From the NCBI GenBank assembly GCA_964435775.1, contig CAYTAP010000174.1, positions 1 through 5,726 on the forward strand: a DNA stretch of 5,726 bases, in the 5' to 3' direction. Source of the DNA: CAYTAP01 sp964435775. Lineage in GTDB: Bacteria; Planctomycetota; Phycisphaerae; Tepidisphaerales; Tepidisphaeraceae. The notes beneath the pieces were generated by a model, which was not told where the DNA came from, searched no databases, and saw only the letters and a program-made list of their open reading frames with translations. This document shows, one piece after another, positions 1 to 5,218 of this stretch. Within the stretch, counting starts at the first letter, position 1. Each line of letters opens with the position of its first letter. The position numbers and the translations under genes are program-made.

Positions 1-482
1 CGGTATTGCTCGAGGATGAAGCGATCCTGCTGCTCGACGGCATAGCGGGCGCACAAGTCGAGCAGACGCAGGTTGCGCCCCGTGTCGCGGACGACGGCGC
101 TGTAATCCTCCAGCACAAACAAGCTGAGATAGCGATGGTAGTACATCAGCCCCTCTTCGCGGAGGAGCTGGCATTCGTCGCTGGTCAGGTGGAAGCCGAG
201 CTCGGTGCCATTGTTGGCCGTGTGCTCCTTGAGGCGAAGCTCATAGTAGTCGAGCAACGATTCGCACCCGTGCGGGCGCGTGCCGTCGGGACGCCCGGCC
301 ATCTCCATCTGGAGCAACCCCAGGTTGAGACGCATCTGAAGCTTGGGGCTCCCATCCAGCCCGGCCACCTTGCGGACGTTGATGGTCCCGGACTCGTAGT
401 CCCACCCCTTCAAAACCGGGGCGATGTCCTTGTTTTTGGCCTTCGCCTCGCGGCGCGGGGCGCGAGGTTTGTCGTCACTCAT
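1..482 (-). CDS. Conserved hypothetical protein, possible UvrB/UvrC-motif family, N-terminal part
   Basis: The frame runs from ATG at 482-480 leftward off the window, giving 160 full codons with no stop. The first 20 or so residues are charged and rich in Lys, Arg and Ala and look disordered. A conserved-looking block follows: GWDYESGTINVRKV (27-39), LQMRLNLGLLQMEMAGRPDG (48-67) and RPHGCESLLDYYELRL (69-84). A helical part begins near residue 100 and includes EEGLMYYHRYLSLFVLEDY (109-127). No signal peptide or membrane segment is visible, so it is probably cytoplasmic. From memory, similar planctomycete proteins of roughly 230 residues end in a UvrB/UvrC motif, a short helical hairpin; that end would lie outside the window and is unconfirmed. 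No enzymatic function can be assigned. The start is supported by a GGAGAAG ribosome binding site five bases upstream and a promoter further up. The gene lies downstream of the ABC exporter on the same strand, separated by 192 bases, and probably has its own promoter. Confidence 0.85.
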   Translation of the reverse strand, partial: MSDDKPRAPRREAKAKNKDIAPVLKGWDYESGTINVRKVAGLDGSPKLQMRLNLGLLQMEMAGRPDGTRPHGCESLLDYYELRLKEHTANNGTELGFHLTSDECQLLREEGLMYYHRYLSLFVLEDYSAVVRDTGRNLRLLDLCARYAVEQQDRFILEQY

Positions 483-487
483 CTGGT

Positions 488-494
488 CTTCTCC
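488..494 (-). promoter_or_regulatory. Ribosome binding site GGAGAAG
   Basis: On the minus strand GGAGAAG sits five bases before the ATG at 482. It fixes the start of the leftmost gene and supports reading this stretch on the minus strand rather than as the long open frame on the plus strand. Confidence 0.7.
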
Positions 495-521
495 AAAACA
501 TCTCCAACATTCGATACCACC

Positions 522-550
522 ATTTTAGCCCGTAAATTGACGTTGGCCAA
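522..550 (-). promoter_or_regulatory. Predicted sigma70-type promoter for the leftmost gene
   Basis: On the minus strand there is a -35 box TTGGCC (545-550, four of six matches to TTGACA). An exact 17-base spacer separates it from a -10 box TAAAAT (522-527, five of six matches to TATAAT). Transcription would begin near base 515, leaving a leader of about 33 bases containing the GGAGAAG site. The surrounding 192-base gap is more AT-rich than the genes. This is the best promoter match in the window but comes from inspection only. Confidence 0.5.
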
Positions 551-674
551 AATTGCAGTCGCGCAGCGTACATTTATCCCCAAATCGACATCGAGGTTGA
601 TTTTCTCACGTCAAATGCTTCCATACAGACCCATCCATTGCATGGACAGTGCCGCCGGATGTTGCAATTGCCGC

Positions 675-2561
675 TTATCGTGACTGGTTGTCTATGGAAT
701 CCGCAGTTGCGGGGCTCCCCTCGGCCGACTGCATGAAATGTTCAAACCACCCAGGTACGTTGCGCAATTCGTCAGGGGATCCCTGCTGGATCACTTCGCC
801 GTTGTGAATGACATACACCCGATCCGCCTGATTGATCAGGCTTGGGCGGTGGCTGGTCAATATCGTTGTCCGTCCAGCCATCAACCGGTCGAGCGCCGCA
901 ATGATCGCCGCCTCCGAATCCGGCTCGACGCTGCTCGTCGGTTCATCAAGAAGCAGGATCGCGGGATTGGCCAGAAACGCCCGCGCGATGCTCAGACGCT
1001 GCTTTTGGCCGCCGCTGAGGCGCACGCCGCGTTCGCCGACATTCGTTTCATACCCATTGGGCAGCGCGCCGATGAACTCATGGGCGTTGGCGGCCTGGGC
1101 GGCGGCGATCACCCGCTCCATCGTCGCGTCGGGGTGCCCGTAGCGGATGTTGTCGGCGATCGAATCGTTGAACAAAAACGTCTCCTGCTGCACGAGCGCG
1201 CAGTGCCGGCGCAAGTCCTCGCGCCCCACCGTCCGCAAGTCGCGGCCGTCGAGGGTCACGCATCCCTCCACCGGATCGTAGAACCGCAGGAGCAGGTTGA
1301 GGATCGTCGATTTGCCCGATCCGCTCGGGCCGCACAGCGCGATCGTCCTCCCCGCCTCGATCTCGATCGAGACGTCCCGAAGCACCGTCTCGGCCGGCGC
1401 CGCGCCGTAGCCGAACGTGACATGCTCCAGCGCCATCTCCCCGCGGATGTGATCGAGGGTCATCACGCCCGGCGCCTCGGGCAGTTCATCGGGTGAATCG
1501 AGCACCTCGAAGACCCGCCGCCCCGCCGCCACCGCGCGCTGGATCATGTCGTTCACCCGCGCCAGGGTCTGGATCGGCCCGAACAATCGCCACCAGTACG
1601 CGCGAAACGCCAGAAGCTTGCCGAGCGTGAACGATCCGCCGCTCAGGATTGAATAGCCTCCGACGCCGATCATGAAGACGTTGCTGAAAAATCCCACCGC
1701 CCGCGTGAACGGGAAAAAGAGGCTCCTGGCGTTGATGCTCCGGATCTGCTGGTGGTAATACGCCTCGGTCGCATCCGAGAAGCGCTTCGCCTCCTGCTTC
1801 TCGCGGCCGAAGATTTTGATGACGATCACGCCGGACAGGTTTTCCTGGAGCCGCGTCGAGACATCCCCCGCGCGATCCCGCACCGCTTTGTAAATCGGCG
1901 CGATCTTTTTATTGAACACGCGCAACAGAAAGTAGACGGCAATGAGCGGCGCCAGCGACACCGACGCCACCTTCCAATCAAGCAGCATGACGAGCACGAC
2001 CGTCCCCACCCACAGCAGCCCCTCGCTGATGATCACGTCGATGCTCCCGACGATGAACGCCTGAAGCTCATCCACATCCCCCATCGCCCGCGCCATCAAA
2101 TCCCCCACCCGCTGGCGCTGAAGATACCCCAGGCTTTGGCGCTGGAGCTTGTCATATACACGGTTGCGAAACCCCAGGATGAACTTCTGCGCCGCCCGTT
2201 GCATCAGGTTGCTGCTGATCGTCCCCAGCGCATCCCCCACCACATACACGCCGAACATCCACGTCACCGCCGACAACAGCAGCGCGAAGCGATTGGTGAT
2301 CTGTCCATCGAATGAGAAGATCATCCCCAGCCATTCGCTGCTGCGGCTCGGGCGGTCGAGCACCAATCCATCGGTTACATACATCCAGACCAACCCCGGA
2401 AACAATTCCCCCGGCAGCGAAATGAGCAAAAGCACCAGCGCCGTCCCAATCAACCCCCACTGCGGCCGCAACAATCGCAACAGTCGCAAAAATATCCGCC
2501 CCGACGGCTGCTTTGCAGGTAAAGTAGTTGTTGCAGGGATAGACGCATCGGCAAAGGGCAT
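675..2561 (-). CDS. ABC exporter half-transporter, MsbA/ABCB type (membrane domain fused to ATPase)
   Basis: This 628-residue protein is the usual size for a homodimeric ABC exporter, which uses ATP to move lipids, lipid-linked sugars, peptides or drugs out across the inner membrane. Six membrane segments lie near residues 36-62, 93-115, 173-193, 197-216, 284-306 and 312-330. The ATPase domain starts near 375, with A-loop Tyr385, Walker A GPSGSGKST (411-419), Q-loop Gln459, signature LSGGQ (515-519), Walker B ILLLDE with catalytic Glu540, and H-loop His571. All catalytic positions are intact. The D-loop reads SSVE (543-546), with Glu where Asp is usual. The start is firm: an in-frame TAG lies at 2573-2571, ATG 2561 is the only start codon after it, and AGGA (2569-2572) lies seven bases upstream. 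The gene is divergent from the GT-C-like gene. Substrate cannot be told from sequence; a nearby flippase makes a surface lipid or glycan plausible. No symbol is given because msbA would imply lipid A flipping. Confidence 0.95.
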   Translation of the reverse strand: MPFADASIPATTTLPAKQPSGRIFLRLLRLLRPQWGLIGTALVLLLISLPGELFPGLVWMYVTDGLVLDRPSRSSEWLGMIFSFDGQITNRFALLLSAVTWMFGVYVVGDALGTISSNLMQRAAQKFILGFRNRVYDKLQRQSLGYLQRQRVGDLMARAMGDVDELQAFIVGSIDVIISEGLLWVGTVVLVMLLDWKVASVSLAPLIAVYFLLRVFNKKIAPIYKAVRDRAGDVSTRLQENLSGVIVIKIFGREKQEAKRFSDATEAYYHQQIRSINARSLFFPFTRAVGFFSNVFMIGVGGYSILSGGSFTLGKLLAFRAYWWRLFGPIQTLARVNDMIQRAVAAGRRVFEVLDSPDELPEAPGVMTLDHIRGEMALEHVTFGYGAAPAETVLRDVSIEIEAGRTIALCGPSGSGKSTILNLLLRFYDPVEGCVTLDGRDLRTVGREDLRRHCALVQQETFLFNDSIADNIRYGHPDATMERVIAAAQAANAHEFIGALPNGYETNVGERGVRLSGGQKQRLSIARAFLANPAILLLDEPTSSVEPDSEAAIIAALDRLMAGRTTILTSHRPSLINQADRVYVIHNGEVIQQGSPDELRNVPGWFEHFMQSAEGSPATADSIDNQSR

Positions 2562-2568
2562 CCCCGCA

Positions 2569-2572
2569 TCCT
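2569..2572 (-). promoter_or_regulatory. Ribosome binding site AGGA of the ABC exporter
   Basis: AGGA on the minus strand, seven bases before ATG 2561. It overlaps the in-frame TAG (2571-2573) that rules out any longer protein, so the start is well defined. Confidence 0.5.
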
Positions 2573-2646
2573 AATCCATGCTCTGCATCATGCCCAAGGC
2601 CGCTTACCCATTGGCGATGGTTCAACACCCTCTTCGGAAAAGCCAT

Positions 2647-2675
2647 TTGTCACACAATTGCCCGCCTTCTACTGT
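2647..2675 (+). promoter_or_regulatory. Weak promoter candidate for the GT-C-like gene
   Basis: A -35 box TTGTCA (2647-2652, five of six matches) and a 17-base spacer precede TACTGT (2670-2675, three of six). The predicted transcript starts near 2682, about 24 bases before ATG 2706. That fits the ATG start and excludes the upstream TTG at 2658. The boxes interleave with the opposing candidate for the exporter. The poor -10 keeps confidence low. Confidence 0.25.
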
Positions 2676-2678
2676 CAA
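2649..2678 (-). promoter_or_regulatory. Weak promoter candidate for the ABC exporter
   Basis: On the minus strand there is a perfect -35 box TTGACA (2673-2678). Eighteen bases further on is TGTGAC (2649-2654), which matches TATAAT at only three of six positions. A transcript would have a leader of about 80 bases. No better -10 box is visible between it and the gene, so only the -35 part is attractive. Confidence 0.2.
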
Positions 2679-2705
2679 AACCCGCCCATAACCGACATTA
2701 AATAC

Positions 2706-4259
2706 ATGGCCGGTCAACAAATCCTGAAAAGAGAATCGGGCAAGCGGCCCGGCGTCGGTCTGGTCCTGGTTGTCGGTCTGCTCTGTCTCGCCGCCGCCGG
2801 GAAGGCGGTTCTATACGACACGCTCGATCCCGATTGCTTCTGGCATCTGCGCGTCGCCGAGCAACTGATGACCGAAGGGATCCATCCCCTGGTCGATCAC
2901 CTCTCCTTCGCCTCGCGCCCCGAGCCGTGGGTGCCCTACTCCTGGTTGGCCGAGCTTGGCATGAAGCGGGTGTGGGATTTCGGGGGCTACCGCGCCGCCG
3001 TCGCCGTAGCCGCACTGATGTCGGCCGCCTTCCTGGCGATGATCGCCCTGGGTTCGTGGGAACTGGTCAAGGAGCGCGACGGCTCGGACACCGCCATCGT
3101 CATCGCCACCGCATTCGCCGCGTACATTTCACTGCCATACCTCAGCTTTCGCCCGGTGACGGCGGCGCTGGTCATTCTCGCGGCGTGCGCATGGCTCATG
3201 CTCCGCGACCGCCGACATTGCGAAACAAGCAAAGCCGTCTGGCTCGTTCCTTTCATCGCCGCGTTGACAATCAACATCCACCCCTTCGCCCTCATGATCC
3301 CCCTCTGGAGCGGCGCCGTGCTCGCCGGCGCCATCTGGGAGCGCATTCGCGGCCTCGCCTCAACCATGCCCGGCGATGCTCAGCTCGCCGCTTCGGAAAC
3401 GCGGCGTCGATGCCGTCGATATCTCGCCCTGACGATCCTGACCGCCGCCGCTTGCCTCTGCACGCCCCTGCTCCCCGGGGTCATCCAGACGATTGCTCAT
3501 TATGAGATGCACGATGCGATGGTCGCCGGCCCGGCCATCGCGGAAACCCAGCCTTTCTTCCGCGGCACGGCCGGATTCATCAACGTGGTCCTCTTTCTCG
3601 GCATCGCGCTGCTCTGCCGCTCCAATCGCACGCGCATCCGCGCCGGCCAGTGGCTCTGGCTCATCGGCGGCGGCATCCTGTTGTTGCAGTTGGGGCGATT
3701 CGCTCCGCTCTTCGCCATCGTCGCCGCCCCGGCGATCGCCGCGATGCTCCCCGCGATGACCGACAACATCCTTGCCCGTCGCCCGGTGCAGCTCGTCACC
3801 GCCTCGGTCATCCTGATCGGCGTCATCCGCATCGGTTTTACCTTCCCGGGCGCCGATGTGTCGATGGGAACATGGATCAATCGCAACGGCGCAGATTCCC
3901 CCGGCTACCCCGCGCAGGCCGCTCATTTCGTTTCGCAATACATCCCGGCCGACCAGGGAAAAATCGTCAATGAATTTTCCTGGGGCGGTTACCTTGCCTG
4001 GCGGCTCGGTCCGGATTTCAAAGTTCTCTGCGACGGGCGAACCCAGTGCTACAGCAACGAGTTCTGGCACAACAGCACACTTGGCGACGCCGCCACCCGT
4101 CGCCGTTTCGCCGGAACCCTGACCGCCGACGCCGCAATCGTTCCCAGCGGAAAAAGCGCCCTTCGTGAAGCGCTCGTCAAGTGCGGTTGGACCAGCGTCT
4201 ATGAAGACCCGCGCGCCCAAGTGCTCGTCCCACCGCTCCATGATGCGTCCGCACGGTGA
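2706..4259 (+). CDS. Polytopic membrane protein, putative GT-C-type glycosyltransferase
   Basis: The 517-residue protein has about eleven predicted membrane segments, near residues 15-36, 97-116, 129-148, 151-166, 178-191, 194-211, 239-263, 292-304, 316-330, 332-349 and 361-378. A soluble tail of about 140 residues follows. The first loop carries DPDCFWHLRVAEQL (41-54) then PWVPYSWLAELG (74-85). This Asp-rich, Trp-His pattern recurs in bacterial membrane proteins related to GT-C glycosyltransferases, which move sugars from polyprenyl-phosphate donors on the outer face of the inner membrane. Other matching points are FRP (148-150), NIHPF (190-194), GRFAP (330-334) and, in the tail, NEFSWGGYLAWRL (422-434) and DGR (443-445). 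Donor and acceptor are unknown and activity is inferred. ATG 2706 is preferred over the in-frame TTG 2658: the TTG adds 16 residues unlike a membrane-protein start and would precede the promoter candidate. No clear ribosome binding site is visible. It is divergent from the exporter and converges on the GspE_N-like gene. Confidence 0.85.
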   Translation: MAGQQILKRESGKRPGVGLVLVVGLLCLAAAGKAVLYDTLDPDCFWHLRVAEQLMTEGIHPLVDHLSFASRPEPWVPYSWLAELGMKRVWDFGGYRAAVAVAALMSAAFLAMIALGSWELVKERDGSDTAIVIATAFAAYISLPYLSFRPVTAALVILAACAWLMLRDRRHCETSKAVWLVPFIAALTINIHPFALMIPLWSGAVLAGAIWERIRGLASTMPGDAQLAASETRRRCRRYLALTILTAAACLCTPLLPGVIQTIAHYEMHDAMVAGPAIAETQPFFRGTAGFINVVLFLGIALLCRSNRTRIRAGQWLWLIGGGILLLQLGRFAPLFAIVAAPAIAAMLPAMTDNILARRPVQLVTASVILIGVIRIGFTFPGADVSMGTWINRNGADSPGYPAQAAHFVSQYIPADQGKIVNEFSWGGYLAWRLGPDFKVLCDGRTQCYSNEFWHNSTLGDAATRRRFAGTLTADAAIVPSGKSALREALVKCGWTSVYEDPRAQVLVPPLHDASAR

Positions 4260-4263
4260 GGGG

Positions 4264-4345
4264 TTTTTGATTTTTGATTTGCGATCGGAAAGAAAGAGCC
4301 TGTGCGCTGCTTTCAATCAAAAATCACCAATCGAAAATCGAAAAT
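4264..4345. repeat. AT-rich inverted repeat of 7-base units between convergent genes
   Basis: The left arm contains TTTTTGA twice in tandem (4264-4277). Bases 4268-4279 are perfectly complementary to 4315-4326 (12 bp, 35-base loop). Bases 4264-4279 can instead pair with 4329-4344 (16 bp with two U-G pairs in plus-strand RNA), where TCGAAAA occurs twice in tandem (4331-4344). A small inner stem GAAAG (4292-4296) with CTTTC (4310-4314) is possible. The stretch is strikingly AT-rich against its surroundings. It lies 5 bases after the stop of the GT-C-like gene and 35 bases beyond the stop of the minus-strand gene, so it may end transcription from both sides. It is not a standard GC-stem terminator. 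Similar phased intergenic repeats occur, from memory, in planctomycete genomes. Confidence 0.6.
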
Positions 4346-4379
4346 GGCCGACCCCGCCCGATAGCGCCCCGTCGCCGCC

Positions 4380-4844
4380 CTACATCTTCTCCGCGTAATC
4401 CGCCAGATATTGCGGCACCGGGTAGTGCTTCATCAGAAACTCGCACAACTGCTGCCGCTCGGCCATGACGAAATGCACCGGCTCATCGAGCTTCCGCGTC
4501 GTGAAGTTCAGAGCGCGCACCAGCCCCTCCGGACTGGTCGCCATCTCCACCCCGTCCTCCTGGTTCATCGGCAAAGTGTGAAACTGCCACGCCTGGCGAC
4601 GATTGAGCAGACGCAGGCAGCGCTCATCCATCTCCTGATCCTCCAGATCCACCACCCCGGCAATCCGGATGTATTGCTGCACCCACGCATCCTCCACGGC
4701 GCGCGGATTCACCCCATACAATCGCTCGGCCAAATCCCCAAACGGGCGGCGCGACACCTTCTGCATCGCCAGAATGTGCCCCACCTGCTTCTCCGTCAGC
4801 ACCCCCTGCTCAACCAGCAATTGTCCAATTTGAATTCCGGGCAA
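4380..4844 (-). CDS. Stand-alone GspE/PilB N-terminal-like (MshEN/T2SSE_N) protein
   Basis: This 154-residue soluble protein resembles the N-terminal part of type II secretion and type IV pilus ATPases but lacks the ATPase domain. Residues 6-28 (IGQLLVEQGVLTEKQVGHIL then AMQ) match the MshEN pattern LGxxLVxxGxLTxxQ. Residues 33-58 (RPFGDLAERLYGV onward) form a diverged second copy. Residues 64-141 resemble T2SSE_N, with RRQAWQFHTLPM (82-93), TSPEGLVRAL (103-112), then PVHFVMAERQQL (122-133) and HYP (140-142). MshEN domains in some ATPases bind c-di-GMP; here the Arg that usually precedes the first LG is Gln5, so binding is doubtful. There is no signal peptide or membrane segment. The start is TTG at 4844: it has a perfect AGGAGG four bases upstream and is the only usual start codon after the in-frame TGA near 4897. 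No secretion or pilus gene is visible nearby, so an adaptor or sensor role is inferred. Confidence 0.8.
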   Translation of the reverse strand: MPGIQIGQLLVEQGVLTEKQVGHILAMQKVSRRPFGDLAERLYGVNPRAVEDAWVQQYIRIAGVVDLEDQEMDERCLRLLNRRQAWQFHTLPMNQEDGVEMATSPEGLVRALNFTTRKLDEPVHFVMAERQQLCEFLMKHYPVPQYLADYAEKM

Positions 4845-4848
4845 AAGG

Positions 4849-4854
4849 CCTCCT
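4849..4854 (-). promoter_or_regulatory. Perfect Shine-Dalgarno AGGAGG deciding a TTG start
   Basis: AGGAGG on the minus strand lies four bases before TTG 4844. The spacing is slightly short, but no ATG or GTG is available in frame between the upstream TGA and this TTG. The protein homology also begins just after it, so the site effectively sets the start. Confidence 0.65.
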
Positions 4855-4985
4855 GTCCAGTGTTCTCTCGCAAGCCGCCGCGCCCATCGGTTGGATCACG
4901 TCGCTCCCTACACTTATCGGCTCGACCGGCGAGCGGATTTGCCCAAATGATCCTTCGCCGCCTCTCCATTTGTTCCTGCATCCCG

Positions 4986-5057
4986 GTAGGGTCCGTGGTA
5001 CCCCGCGGACCAATGCTTCCCTCGCAACAATGGTCCGCGGAGTACCACGGACCCTAC
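4986..5057. repeat. Facing pair of REP-like palindromes (BIME-like element)
   Basis: Bases 4986-5012 and 5031-5057 are 27-base inverted copies differing at one position (5002/5041), separated by 18 bases. Each arm is itself a hairpin. The left has GGTCCGTGG (4990-4998), loop TACC, and CCGCGGACC (5003-5011). The right has GGTCCGCGG (5032-5040), loop AGTA, and CCACGGACC (5045-5053). The outer ends carry GTAGG and CCTAC. This is the architecture of paired repetitive extragenic palindromes: short GC-rich hairpins, in inverted pairs, between genes. In other bacteria such elements are moved by RAYT (REP-associated Y1) transposases and can affect mRNA ends or bind proteins. No such transposase is in the window. 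As a single large cruciform it would have a 27-bp stem. Confidence 0.85.
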
Positions 5058-5218
5058 GAAAACCAGAGGTTTCCTCCGAGGCTTTTTACTCCCGCTCCCA
5101 CCGCTACGATGCACATTGGGATATTATCGCCCCTCATGGAGTATGCCGTGCGGCCGTCCGTCGGCGGGCATTCCGCATTGCTTGTGACGCCCCGCCGCCC
5201 CATAGCCGATAGTATGAC

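Larger units (their letters stand above)
4845..5218. other. 374-base gene-free divergent region
   Basis: This stretch separates the minus-strand GspE_N-like gene from the plus-strand flippase. Short open frames on both strands show no family resemblance, no ribosome binding site and no consistent codon use, so I call no gene. Apart from AGGAGG (4849-4854) and the REP-like pair (4986-5057), the only notable point is TATTAT (5122-5127, plus). It is a five-of-six match to a -10 box about 90 bases before the flippase, but I find no acceptable -35 box 16-18 bases before it. No convincing promoter for the minus-strand gene was found. Confidence 0.6.

Noticed and set aside
634..646. Small hairpin TCCAT-TGC-ATGGA after the ABC exporter stop, as a terminator
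   Set aside because: The stem is only five pairs and no T-run follows on the minus strand, so it is not a convincing terminator.
6..683. Long plus-strand open frame of 225 codons at the left edge
   Set aside because: It lies opposite the conserved minus-strand gene, continues through its promoter gap, has no ribosome binding site and shows no family resemblance.
738..1496. Plus-strand open frame of 252 codons opposite the ATPase domain
   Set aside because: It is antisense to Walker, signature and H-loop motifs that are intact on the minus strand; it is a high-GC shadow.
2571..2588. Possible leader peptide ATG ATG CAG AGC ATG GAT TAG just before the exporter
   Set aside because: It is six codons long, has no ribosome binding site and shows no runs of regulatory codons; it is likely chance.
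3360..4316. Minus-strand open frame of 318 codons within the GT-C-like gene
   Set aside because: It is antisense to a clear membrane protein, its composition (Gly, Asp, Glu, Arg rich) is a mirror of GC-rich codon use, and it ends inside the gene on the other strand.
4986..5057. CRISPR or tRNA-like structure at the large palindrome
   Set aside because: There are only two inverted copies, no regular direct repeats with spacers, and no cloverleaf with an anticodon arm.
5066..5087. Terminator-like GAGG-TTT-CCTC followed by TTTTT on the plus strand
   Set aside because: The four-pair stem is weak, the T-run is six bases away, and no plus-strand gene ends upstream of it.
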